Below are positions 1 to 8,456 of a stretch of 58,638 nt of DNA, piece after piece. Origin of the DNA: Bradyrhizobium hipponense (GTDB lineage: Bacteria > Pseudomonadota > Alphaproteobacteria > Rhizobiales > Xanthobacteraceae). The position numbers and the translations under genes are program-made. The notes below the pieces were generated by a model. It was not told the DNA's origin. It did no database searches and worked only from the letters and a program-made list of their open reading frames with translations. The stretch spans positions 1 to 58,638 of the forward strand of contig NZ_VSTH01000052.1 in the NCBI RefSeq assembly GCF_008123965.1, given 5' to 3'. The stretch's first letter is position 1. Every line of letters starts with the position of its first letter.

Positions 1-40
1 ACAAGTTCAGGGTCTTCCTCTCCAGCCAAAAGCGAGGGGT
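1..40 (+). mobile_element. IS5-family transposase fragment (window edge)
   Basis: The first 40 bases match positions 7317-7356 of the nearly complete IS element further right, with a single A/G difference. There they encode part of the C-terminal third of the transposase (the stretch KFRVFLSSQKRG). Similarity stops abruptly at about base 40, so this is the broken end of another copy that runs in from outside the window. Confidence 0.75.
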
Positions 41-432
41 TGCCCCCTCGGCGACGCTATCCTGGACCGCCTCGTTCATGCGGCCTCGCCGATCGACTTG
101 TTCCTCGCCAGCTTGCGAATGGCTTTGGAAAGAGGGCGCATCTCACTTGTCGGTCAGCGGGCACCATCCGGCTTCTCGCGTACCTCCTACTGGCGCAGCG
201 CGGCTCGCAATGCGCATTCGCAAGACGATCTTCTGACGGCACGAAGGTCGCGATGCGTGCCCGAAATCTGACGCCGACGCAACGCTTGTCAGGTTTCATA
301 CAGGGACCTACTGGGCGTGTGGATGTTTTTCAAATCTTTGTCATGTAGCTTAGCGCGCGTGGACAGCGTGGCAGGTGATTGCTATTCGGGTGACGCGACA
401 AGGTCGCGCAACAGGTCACTTTGGAGACAATC
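41..432. other. Spacer without recognised gene
   Basis: No reading frame here resembles a known protein. The open frames are short and overlap on both strands, as expected for GC-rich non-coding DNA. The last bases (423-428) hold a GGAG-type ribosome binding site for the redoxin gene that starts at 433. Confidence 0.5.
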
Positions 433-1497
433 ATGGCGCTATGCATCGAGTCCGCGGCTCCTTCGCTCAAAGTCGAGAACTGGCTGCGTGGCGAGCGCCT
501 CACGAAATTCGAGCCAGGGAAAGTGTACATCGTCGAATCTTGGGCAACTTGGTGCGACGCATGTGTGGAGGCGATGCCCCATCTGATAGAGCTGCAAGCA
601 AAATACAAAGACGAGGGGCTTGAGGTCGTCGGAGTCGCAGCTTATGAAAAAGCACCAACGGCGGATGAGGCTCGCACCAAGTTGGACGCATGGTTGACCG
701 AAAAGTTCTCAAATCTGAACTATCGAATCGGGTTCGACAGTACCGGCGCAATGAACAAGCTTTGGATGGATGCCAGTTCTTCTGTTAGGATTCCGACATC
801 GTTCGTCGTCGACCGCGACGGCCACATTGCCTTTATCGGTGATCCGATCGACATCGACAACGTCTTGCCGAAAATTATCAACGGCACTTGGCGCGGCAGC
901 GATGACGCTAAAGCCGCTGATGCGAAACGGATTGCGGAAGACCAACGCCTAGTGCGCGTATCCTCAATCCAGCGGACAATTCGATCGGCGATGGAAGCAA
1001 AGGATTGGCCGGCAGCGCTCTCAGCGGCCGAAGAGGGCATTGCCATGATGCCGGACGATCGACACTTCCGCGAGATTCAGGCGGGTCTGTTGCTTCAAAT
1101 GCGCGACACGGCGACCGGGTTCCAGGTCTTGCGCCAACTGGTTCGAGATGCGATTGAGAAACGGTCAGACGCTGTGCGTGGGCTGATTGCCGTGATGGAG
1201 CAACTCTTTGATCCGGAGAACGATAAGGCCCACCTTCCGCGTGCCGAGCGCTTTGCGATCGGCAGGGAGGTGTCGGAACATATCCTCAATTCAGTGCAAG
1301 ACAGCGGCGGCCCCACCTTTACTTCTTATAGAGTGGTCGCTCAGTATTACTACGAGAGTGGTGACAAGCAACGCGCGATCGAGCTGATCGAGCGGGCAAT
1401 GACATGGCTAGACGATCCGGAAATCGTGCCGGAAGATACAAAACAGTATTATATGCCGCGGCTGCTCCAAACCTTGGCCACCTACAGGGGCGAGTAG
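433..1497 (+). CDS. TlpA-like redoxin with helical C-terminal domain
   Basis: A 354-residue protein. Residues 1-150 are a thioredoxin-like fold of the TlpA/AhpC-TSA type, with the redox motif WCDAC (Cys41, Cys44) and the cis-proline region IPTSFVVDRDG. The C-terminal 200 residues are helical and TPR-like. There is no signal peptide or anchor, so a cytoplasmic thiol-disulfide role is likely, unlike classical membrane-anchored TlpA. The ATG at 433 is preferred over a TTG at 421 because TTGGAG acts as its ribosome binding site. A paralogue of the same architecture lies at 19777-20895. The substrate cannot be read from sequence. Fold call is secure, role is inferred. Confidence 0.85.
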   Translation: MALCIESAAPSLKVENWLRGERLTKFEPGKVYIVESWATWCDACVEAMPHLIELQAKYKDEGLEVVGVAAYEKAPTADEARTKLDAWLTEKFSNLNYRIGFDSTGAMNKLWMDASSSVRIPTSFVVDRDGHIAFIGDPIDIDNVLPKIINGTWRGSDDAKAADAKRIAEDQRLVRVSSIQRTIRSAMEAKDWPAALSAAEEGIAMMPDDRHFREIQAGLLLQMRDTATGFQVLRQLVRDAIEKRSDAVRGLIAVMEQLFDPENDKAHLPRAERFAIGREVSEHILNSVQDSGGPTFTSYRVVAQYYYESGDKQRAIELIERAMTWLDDPEIVPEDTKQYYMPRLLQTLATYRGE

Positions 1498-1740
1498 GTT
1501 TGTTGCAGCGGGTCTTGTTCGATTTCGCAGGAAAAGTCTCCTGGAGCTCCCAAAGTGCAGCCGCAGGAGGAGACATGAAGAGAGATGTTAATCGGAAATG
1601 CACGATCGGGGCTATGTAAGCGCCTTCGAAGTGCTCGCGACCAGCAGAATCATTCAGGGCGATTGCAACACGCAAGTCAAAGGCCTAGCCCACAACGAGC
1701 GATGCGACGCCCTGCGTCTTTGCTGGGTGTCTAGTTAGTC

Positions 1741-1990
1741 GTTCGTGAAGAACCATCCAAGCGGTTGATCAAGAATCGATTTTCCGGGCCAGATTGGCTT
1801 TGAGATTGCAAGCTTTCTGGCTTTGACTGCCCAGAAGCTTGCAACATCGGCCAAGCACCAGCGCTACGCCCACGCCAAACAGTTCAAGCGCGCCAACCGG
1901 GCCTCGAAGAAACTCAAGACCTATCTCGGCCGCATCATCCGCGACATAGACCGCAAACTCGGCGGCAACGCCGACTTGCTCGGTGGGATC
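1741..1990 (+). mobile_element. IS5-family remnant, truncated at both sides
   Basis: Positions about 1845-1975 encode a peptide nearly identical to the middle of the transposase at 6850-6970 (shared QRYAHAKQFKRANRA and TYLGR). At 1741-1754 the sequence GTTCGTGAAGAACC resembles the reverse complement of the right end of the complete element (7600-7614), so an IS tip is probably retained. At about 1990 the similarity stops and a nucleotidyltransferase pseudogene on the other strand begins. Confidence 0.7.
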
Positions 1991-2716
1991 GTGTTGGAGC
2001 GCAGACAATAATCGACAGCGGCGCCAGGCCGTCGGTGTCGTCGATAAATTCGAGATCACGATGGCGCTTTGCGATCTGCACGGTCCGGCGCAAGAGGCCC
2101 TTCAGCTTCATTTGCTCGGGATAGGGCTCTACCGAGTCCTTCGCGATGGTGCTGGCGAGGGTCCATCCGAAGGCGGAGCGGATGCGGGCACGCAGCTTGG
2201 CGCGACGCTCGAACTTCGCGCGGTACCCCATGGGATTGGATGCCTTCCAGGACTTCAATGTCTTGTCGGGGACGAGTTCGCCACCGAGCGTACAGCCGGG
2301 GTTGGGGATGCTGGGGGGATGTCCAGGTGGAATTCGTTGGCATAGTTGAGCCGCCAGCAGCGGGGCATCTCCAGCAGCAGGGGGGCGTAGTGGCCGTTCG
2401 CCCGAAGACGGTCCCCAATGCGCGCCTTAAGCATCGCGGGCGGCGGTGTCGATATCCGGCACGTGCGCCACCAGATCGACGTCGTACTCGGCGATGCCAA
2501 TCGGCTTGACCGTCGTGCCGATCGCCACGGAAGCCGGATGGCGATTTCGGCCAGCAGCGGGTCGTCGTACTGGGAGAGCCAGTCGCCGACGCCTTCATAG
2601 CGCTGCTGCGCGACCTCGCGCTGATAGGACGACGGCTCGAGATGCTGGCAGGCCTCCTCGATGAGGTCCGCCAGCTGCGATTGGCGCAGCTGCGCCCGTT
2701 CTGTTATGTAATTCAT
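1991..2716 (-). pseudogene. CBASS-type (CD-NTase/SMODS) nucleotidyltransferase, decayed
   Basis: Translating the minus strand in successive frames gives an ordered nucleotidyltransferase. It opens with MNYITERAQLRQSQ at 2716, then GTTVKPIGIAEYDVDLVAHV (about 2454-2513) with the metal-binding DVD pair, then a segment ending RANGHYAPLLLEM, and last a segment with LLRRTVQIAKRHRDLEF and APLSII. This order and spacing fit the oligonucleotide cyclases of CBASS anti-phage systems. The Gly-Ser part of the active site is lost in a small deletion near 2535, at least two more frame changes follow, and the C-terminus is cut off at the IS remnant. No CBASS effector is seen nearby. Non-functional. Confidence 0.7.
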
Positions 2717-2847
2717 TGTTTCATCACCGGTTCGAATGGTTGCCCCCGGTTCCCATCGAAACCGGTCGCCTCTACACCTGCATGCCGGCCAGCTGCGCGT
2801 TTCGGACTCGATTTTTTTGTCCGAAAGAGATTTTTGGCCGGCATAGG

Positions 2848-3468
2848 ATGCGTGAAGCTATGGACGACATCAGCGTGCCGCCTCCCGAAGTATCGGCCTC
2901 CGCGACCGAGCACCTCACATACGATAAGGTGGCGTCGGCGCTGGACGGGCTGACACCGCTCGACCTCGCTCGTCTGGACGCCGTCGAACGCCGTTACCTT
3001 GGTGGGACCGACTTCGCCGAGGGCGACCTATTGCAGGAGGCGATGTGTTCCGCGCTCTTCGAGGAGAAGCGCTGCCCGCGGATCACCAGGTTCATAGCCT
3101 TCCTGGTCCAGTCGATGCGGAACATCGCCGGCCACCGGCGCGATCGTCTGCAGCAGCAGGTTCCGATAGAGGACGTGACGACCGGCGAGCGCAAGTCGAA
3201 GTTCGAATTGAAAGCGTCGGGACCGAGCCCGGAGGACGCGGCGATCCGGGCGGAACAGGATCGGGGGGCATCGGAGGTCTGTGCGGCACTGAACGTGCAC
3301 TACGGCGCCGACGAGGAGATGAGCATGGTGCTACTCGGCTGGGAGAATGACATGAGGGGCGAGACGCTGCGGGATTTTCTTGGCGTCGACCAGGCGCGCC
3401 TGGACTACGTGATCAAGAAAATCCGGCGCATCGCCCGTCGGGAGTATCCGAAGGGATGGCGGCGATGA
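2848..3468 (+). CDS. Sigma-70-like regulatory protein
   Basis: About 206 residues from the ATG at 2848; an alternative ATG lies at 2860. The middle part (FIAFLVQSMRNIAGHRRDR) resembles sigma region 2 and the C-terminal part (GETLRDFLGVDQARLDYV) resembles the region-4 helix-turn-helix, ending in a basic tail. The size suits an ECF-like sigma factor but the match is weak, so it may be a sigma-derived regulator rather than a working sigma factor. It is the first gene of an operon: its stop overlaps the next start. It is transcribed away from the decayed nucleotidyltransferase, sharing a 130-bp upstream region with it. Confidence 0.6.
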   Translation: MREAMDDISVPPPEVSASATEHLTYDKVASALDGLTPLDLARLDAVERRYLGGTDFAEGDLLQEAMCSALFEEKRCPRITRFIAFLVQSMRNIAGHRRDRLQQQVPIEDVTTGERKSKFELKASGPSPEDAAIRAEQDRGASEVCAALNVHYGADEEMSMVLLGWENDMRGETLRDFLGVDQARLDYVIKKIRRIARREYPKGWRR

Positions 3469-3890
3469 GCAGAGATCCGACAGACCGCGAGAAATTGTCG
3501 AAGCTCGACCGGGCCATCGACGACAGCATACTGGAAGCCTCGGAAGCCGATCTGCGCGAAGACTTCAAGGAAGCGGGTGACGATTTCGAGAAGGCGGTGG
3601 CCCGCGCCGGCCGCGCTTTGGAGCAGGCGAAGGCGCGTGCCGCTCGGATGCGTTTCGAGCGGGCTCAGGATGAATCGAAGGCATACCGTGAGCAGGAGAA
3701 CGTCAAGAGCTTCGACCTTGCGAAAGCGCGTCGTCGTTTCGATGGGATGCGATCCGGTGAGGTCGCTGATTCAATAATGGCCGCGCGCAAGGGTGGCAAA
3801 CTTTCTGAGCGCGATGAGGAAAACCTGTTGAAGGATCTGGCGCAGCTCGAGGCGCTTGAAAACGAGGACAAGGAAGAATGGGAAGAATGA
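3456..3890 (+). CDS. Highly charged coiled-coil protein
   Basis: A 144-residue protein made almost wholly of charged helices: Glu/Lys/Arg-rich heptads around residues 10-70 and an acidic C-terminus (NEDKEEWEE). No cysteines, no membrane segment and no domain that I recognise. The start may be 3456 or the ATG at 3465 that overlaps the upstream stop as ATGA; its own end overlaps the ImmA-like gene. Sandwiched between a sigma-like protein and a metallopeptidase, it could be an anti-sigma-like partner or the peptidase substrate; this is inference from position only. Confidence 0.65.
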   Translation: MAAMSRDPTDREKLSKLDRAIDDSILEASEADLREDFKEAGDDFEKAVARAGRALEQAKARAARMRFERAQDESKAYREQENVKSFDLAKARRRFDGMRSGEVADSIMAARKGGKLSERDEENLLKDLAQLEALENEDKEEWEE

Positions 3891-4642
3891 CCCCGGCAGA
3901 GCGCCTGCTTGTCGGGCTCGGGATCGCGGAGCCCAAGGATATCGACCTCGATGCCATCGCATGGACGCAGGGCGCAGTGGTCAATTACAGGCCGATCGAC
4001 AACTGCGAAGCCACGATCTTGGGATCGAAGAAGCGCGCCGTCATCTCGGTCAATAGCCTCAGCATGCGACAGCGTCGCCGCTTCTCCCTTGGACACGAGC
4101 TTGGGCATTGGCACTACGATCGCGGAAAGGTTCTCTTCTGCGGCGAGAACGACGTCTGCAATTTCAGGCATGACGCGCTCAGTCCGGAGCGGCGTGCCGA
4201 CGACTTCGCCTCCGATCTGATTCTTCCTAATTTTATGGTTCTTCCGCGACTTCGGAAGATGAAGCGCCTCACTTTGGCGGCGTCCAGGGAGTTGGCCGAT
4301 GAGTTCGACGTCGGTCTCACGGCCACGCTCGTGAAGATGATCGCGTTGAACCATTTCCCCATGGTCATTGTTTGCCACAACAGGCGGGATCGCGTCTGGT
4401 ACAAGACGTCACCGATGATCGCGGAATGGTGGCGGCCCGTCAGGGCACTGGACGATCAGACGTTCGCCGCCGACATGCTGCTCCGAGGCGCCGACGAACA
4501 AAACTTCCCCCGAAAGAATCCGGCCGATGCCTGGTTCGATTTCAAGGGATGCGATCGGTACGAGGTAGAAGAGCAGTCGTTCCTTCTGCCGGACGACGAG
4601 ATCCTCACGGTGCTCACGCTGCCACGGCAGGCGATCGCGTAG
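3878..4642 (+). CDS. ImmA/IrrE-type metallopeptidase
   Basis: A 254-residue protein with the zinc-protease motif HELGH (His73, Glu74, His77) in the context RRRFSLGHELGHWHY, followed by the conserved ERRADDFASDLILP segment that supplies the third ligand region of ImmA/IrrE (COG2856) enzymes. Known relatives cleave phage or ICE repressors (ImmA) or act on stress regulators (IrrE). It overlaps the coiled-coil gene by 13 bp and closes a three-gene operon, so its target is probably encoded in the same operon. The C-terminal 100 residues are not recognised. Start: ATG 3878, with 3887 possible. Confidence 0.85.
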   Translation: MGRMTPAERLLVGLGIAEPKDIDLDAIAWTQGAVVNYRPIDNCEATILGSKKRAVISVNSLSMRQRRRFSLGHELGHWHYDRGKVLFCGENDVCNFRHDALSPERRADDFASDLILPNFMVLPRLRKMKRLTLAASRELADEFDVGLTATLVKMIALNHFPMVIVCHNRRDRVWYKTSPMIAEWWRPVRALDDQTFAADMLLRGADEQNFPRKNPADAWFDFKGCDRYEVEEQSFLLPDDEILTVLTLPRQAIA

Positions 4643-4814
4643 ATTTTGGCCTGAGTCACCACGCCGCAACAACGATCTGAAGCGGAGGCTGGTGGATCTG
4701 GACGCGCAGCAAAACACAGCCGCTCAGGCTCGCGAGCCGGCTGTTTTCAAGGATGGTCGCAGGTTACAATGGTCTCGCAGGCCAACTGGCAGAAACGCGA
4801 CCGTGTCGGATGAA

Positions 4815-5230
4815 ATGGAAGAAAACAAGATAGAGACGGCCTATCACGAAGCGGGACATGCGGTTATGGGCTGCTTGCTTGAACGTCTTCCGATTTCGGT
4901 GTCGATCGTGGCGGACGTCAAGGGCGCCGTGGGCAAGTCGGAATTTGAGCAGGATGCCCCTCCGGGCGGTTTTCGCCATTTCGATGAGTCCGAGCGAAAG
5001 AAGAAATATATTCGGACGCTTGTTTTGATCGAGGTCGCGGGCACGATCGCGCACGACATCGAATTTCCGGGGCGCGCTCATGATCAGGGCGATGCTCATG
5101 ACGACTACACGACCATTGGGCAAAGGAACTCGTCAGGGAAGGCGTCCACTTCGAAGATGACAGGGATGGCTACTTGGCTTCCGCAAGACAAGACGCGGAG
5201 GGGGTGCTCCCACTGGGAGACTCACTCTAA
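4815..5230 (+). pseudogene. Short M41-type (FtsH-protease-like) metallopeptidase, frameshifted
   Basis: The ATG at 4815 opens MEENKIETAYHEAGHAVMG, with the HEAGH zinc motif (His11, Glu12, His15) of M41 peptidases but no AAA ATPase domain. The frame stays good to about residue 102 (DAHDDYTTI). After about 5120 the natural continuation (KELVREGVHFEDD...) lies one frame over and ends at TAA 5228-5230. Loss of one T in ATTGGGCAAA would explain this. Read without correction the protein has an unrelated tail of about 45 residues. The peptidase core may survive, but the gene as written is damaged. Confidence 0.6.
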
Positions 5231-5266
5231 GCAACGAAAGAGAGTGCAATTCGTGGCGATCTGAAG

Positions 5267-5458
5267 ATGTCGAAACCAGGCCTAAATCTGCCCACGAGCG
5301 GGTATGCGATCATCGTCGACGGTCTTGTGAAAACCGAGTTCGCCACGACGGACGGCGTGGAGATCGGGGCCAAGGATTTGAAGCGTCGATTTCCCATACT
5401 GCAAGTCGAGATTTTCGATGCGGCTGTGCAGGCCGCCCGGGATGTGAATGCACCGTAG
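5267..5458 (+). CDS. Small protein of unknown function (63 aa)
   Basis: A compact 63-residue frame (MSKPGLNLPTSGYAIIVDG...) directly after the M41-like gene, on the same strand and with good GC at third positions. It looks like a small soluble alpha/beta protein. I do not recognise a family. Likely co-transcribed with its neighbours. Confidence 0.45.
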   Translation: MSKPGLNLPTSGYAIIVDGLVKTEFATTDGVEIGAKDLKRRFPILQVEIFDAAVQAARDVNAP

Positions 5459-5524
5459 GGTTACGGGTGTGGCGACCGGACGCTCAGGCTCGATCGGCCT
5501 GCATCCAGTTTGCTAAGATGGTTC

Positions 5525-5746
5525 ATGGCAAAGACCGAATCAGAGCGCGCGATCCGAGCTTTGGCAACGACGTGGTATGACACGCTTGCCGAAGAGAGGC
5601 GTGAGCATCCGAGCTTCTCCGAATTCAAAACGTGGCTTTTGAACAACCACTACTCGCACTACTTGCATTTCCGTTCTCGCATGGGAGCCGACTACGATGC
5701 CGAGATGTGGTTCGACGATGAACTTGGCCAGAATTGGCGGAGGTAA
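5525..5746 (+). CDS. Small protein of unknown function (73 aa)
   Basis: The ATG at 5525 opens a 73-residue protein (MAKTESERAIRALATTWYD...) rich in aromatic residues and His, ending in an acidic stretch and DELGQNWRR. No known motif recognised. Coding bias is plausible and it lies in the same orientation as the islet operon. Confidence 0.45.
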   Translation: MAKTESERAIRALATTWYDTLAEERREHPSFSEFKTWLLNNHYSHYLHFRSRMGADYDAEMWFDDELGQNWRR

Positions 5747-5749
5747 GGC

Positions 5750-6004
5750 TTGGGCCAGGAGACACATCGCCCCGAATGGGGAAACATTTCACAAATCGTA
5801 TCTGCGCTCTGTGCCTTGGCGTTGGCTATCCTGGCCATCTACGGGTTCTTCTTTTCAAAGACCTCGCAGGCATTCGTGAGCTACCTCCAATCGGAGTTGG
5901 CATTGCGCAATATCCGCATGTCGAATCCGTGCTGCCACACGGCGCGACAACAACCGTCCGATGCAGCAAAACGCCTGTCGCGATCTCCGGCAAAGCGCGC
6001 CTGA
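5750..6004 (+). CDS. Possible small membrane protein, doubtful
   Basis: A TTG-started frame of 84 residues with one strong membrane segment (IVSALCALALAILAIYGFFF, about residues 15-34). The part after residue 55 is Arg/Ser/Pro-rich and looks non-coding. It may be the 5' end of a membrane protein gene cut by the IS insertion at about 6194. The function is unknown. Confidence 0.3.
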   Translation: MGQETHRPEWGNISQIVSALCALALAILAIYGFFFSKTSQAFVSYLQSELALRNIRMSNPCCHTARQQPSDAAKRLSRSPAKRA

Positions 6005-6193
6005 TCTCAACTCTTCCCCGATGCACACATCTCGCAGCTCTGCCCCACGTGCCGAGCCGGCAGACCGGGCCTTGCGATCTCCAACAATCCCCATAGCTGC
6101 AAAACCACGCATACCCGCCCGCGCCTTCGTTCAATCCGGCTTCAATGAGGTCGCGTAACTGCGCATGCCGCGCCGGCGCGTGAGCGCGACCTC

Positions 6194-7608
6194 ACAGAAC
6201 CCTCCAGATTCCTTGCAAACTTGATCTGTGATTCACTCGCCTTTGGGTGTTTTTGGCGGGGGACCAGATGCGGCCACCGGAACGGCGGGAGACGGGAGAG
6301 CAGGATCTGTTCCGCTCTCGGCTCGATCAGATCATCGACCTGAAGCATCCGCTGGTGGCGCTGGGGCGCACGGTGGATTGGGAGTTCCTGGAGCGGGAGT
6401 TTGGGGCGGTCTACACCGATGATCCGGGCCGCCCACCACTGCCGACGCGATTGATGGCGGGGCTTTCGATCCTCAAGCACACCTACGACCTCTCCGACGA
6501 GGTGCTGTGCGAGCGGTGGGTCGAGAACCCCTATTACCAATACTTCTGCGGCGAGGAGTTCTTCCAGCACCGGCTGGTGATCGATCGCTCGTCGCTGACG
6601 CGCTGCCGCAACCGGATGGGCGAGGCGCGGCTGCAAGCGTTGCTGCAGGAGAGCCTGTCGGTTGCCACCAGGACCAAGGCACTCAAGCCATCCGAGCTAT
6701 CACGGGTAATTGTCGACACCACGGAGGCCCAAGAACGTGACGTTCCCCAATGATGCCAAGCTTCTGAACCGGGCGCGAGAAGGTGGTGCGGCTGGAACGG
6801 GGCTGCGCCAATCTTATGCGAGGGTGGGCAAGTTCGCCCTGATCCAGCATCAGCGCTATGCCCACGCCAAGCAGTTTAAGCGCGCCAACCGGGCGCTCAA
6901 GACGCTACGGACCTATCTCGGCCGCGTCATCCGCGACATCGGCCGCAAGATCGAGGGCAACAGCGGGCTCGAAGCGACGTTCACCACGTTGCTGATGCTG
7001 GCACGCCGCGTGCGCGAGCAGCAGCAACGTCAACGCGGGCCGAAGGTCTATTCCCTGCACGCGCCGGAAGTCGAATGCATCGGCAAGGGCAAGGCCCATC
7101 GGCCTTACAAGTTTGGCGTGTAAGTCTCCGTTGCATCCAAGATAAGCCGCGCGAAGGGCGGCCAGTTCGTCACCCACGTGAAGGTGCTGCCCGGCAACCC
7201 CTATGACGGTCACACGCTGGCCACCGTGATTCCGGACATGGAGGCGCTGGTCGGCAGCACCATCGCGCGCATCCTCGCCGACAAGGGGTATCGCGGCCAC
7301 AATGCGCCGCCCGATTACAAGTTCAGGGTCTTCCTCTCCAGCCAGAAGCGAGGGGTAACGCCCGCGATCAAGCGCGAACTCCGCCGCAGGTCCGCCGTCG
7401 AGCCCGTCATCGGCGATCTCAAAGCCGAGCACCGCATGGGCCGCAACTATCTCTGGTCCCGTCGGGGCGATGCCAACAACGCCGTCCTCGCCGCCGTCGG
7501 CTACAACTTCCGCCGCCTCATCCGCTGGCTCAGGCTTTTGTTGTGGCAACTCCTCAGCGCTCTCCTCGCGGAGTCGGCGGTCAATCCAGCCCGAAATTAG
7601 GGTTCTTC
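6194..7608 (+). mobile_element. IS5-family insertion sequence, near full length but inactive
   Basis: The element is bounded by short imperfect inverted repeats: ACAGAACCCT at 6194-6203 and the reverse complement of GAAGAACCCT at 7599-7608. Inside lies one transposase gene with DUF772-like N-terminus and DDE domain, typical of the IS5 family. The element is about 1.4 kb. Two other fragments of the same family are at 1-40 and 1741-1990. No target duplication could be assigned with confidence. Confidence 0.7.
6268..7600 (+). pseudogene. IS5-family transposase, frameshift plus stop
   Basis: The first frame (from ATG 6268, MRPPERRETGEQDLF...) carries the N-terminal helical domain with LMAGLSILKHTYDLSDEV and VIDRSSLTRCRNRMGEA. 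Near 6715 (SRVIVDTT) the reading moves to the +1 frame, which continues PKNVTFPNDAKLLNRA. That frame is stopped by TAA at 7121-7123 after KFGV and then continues in frame with GGQFVTHVKVLPGNPYDGH and the DDE C-terminal part (AVEPVIGDLKAEHRMGRN), ending at 7600. So one frameshift and one nonsense codon inactivate it. Confidence 0.85.
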
Positions 7609-7954
7609 ACGGACGACGAAGAAAGGGTTGGACGCAGACCCGGCGCCCGGCATCGTTGAGCGAATGGCCTCGATCACGTGCGGATCGAAACTGCGTCATG
7701 TTCGCCGCTCGAACCCAGCGCCGCTTCGAGAGAGCCGGACGCATATAGGCGTCGGAAAACGGGCCGGCTCAAGAAATTTCCGCAGACTAAACGGAAATTT
7801 CAGTCTGGGGCCGCCGCGGGTCGATCCTGAAAAAGATTGTTTATTCAGGAGGTTAGCTGGCGCGCCCGGAAGGATTCGACGGTCCGACCTTCAGGTTCGT
7901 AGTTTGGCGCTGAACGAAGCTGGTGGCGAGGGATGTGACCTCACGATTAGGTTG

Positions 7955-8134
7955 CTTGTGATCAGCGTAACCCGGGATCGCACTCGATCTTATGGTTGGA
8001 AACAGCCGGTAGTTCACGCACCGGACGCACTGATCTCGAAGTGGCATATCGAGCCCGGCGCGGCGGTACTCGATCTGGGGTGCGGATCCGGTGAACTGTC
8101 ATTATGGATAGGTGGTAAGATGGATAGGTGGTAA
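7955..8134 (+). pseudogene. SAM-dependent methyltransferase fragment
   Basis: About 60 codons encode a piece ending in PGAAVLDLGCGSGELSLWIGG, which holds the glycine-rich SAM-binding motif I. The frame stops right after it, at the 16-bp tandem duplication. There is no recognisable N-terminus or remaining Rossmann domain. It is a remnant; the parent enzyme cannot be named. Confidence 0.4.
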
Positions 8135-8136
8135 GG
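8105..8136. repeat. 16-bp tandem duplication
   Basis: TGGATAGGTGGTAAGA is followed at once by a second copy differing only in its last base. It lies exactly where the methyltransferase fragment ends and supplies its stop codon. Confidence 0.8.
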
Positions 8137-8456
8137 TCAGGGCCCAAGTGGGGGGCGACTCGAAGCCGTTGAGACGGGTTGCCGACGACGCTGGTCCAAG
8201 CACGAGAAGCTCAACTCGTTCTGGAGAGCTCGCGGGAGCGCCTGGGCGCCTGTCACGAGCGTCGCCGCCTATTGATTATCGAGCTGCAGAGCTGGGTGCG
8301 CGAGGAGCGTGCCAAGCTCTCCAGGAACAACCACACGGCCAGCGCGAACAGTGCAAGCGGGGGGACTCGGCAAAGCCGGACTCGGGGCTATGCCGCCCCG
8401 AGCTATTTGAAAAGTTAATTGGGCGTCGCCGACTTCGCGGCCGATGGCGCGCTGGT
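8137..8456. other. Spacer without recognised gene
   Basis: Open frames exist on both strands but none shows a known motif, and a long plus-strand frame entering from 8112 is the antisense of the M16 peptidase gene. I see no terminator hairpin with a U-tract. Confidence 0.4.

Noticed and set aside
370..382. Sigma-54-like GG...GC upstream of the first redoxin gene
   Set aside because: The spacing is 9 bases, not 10, and no TGT-N10-ACA site was found at a fitting distance.
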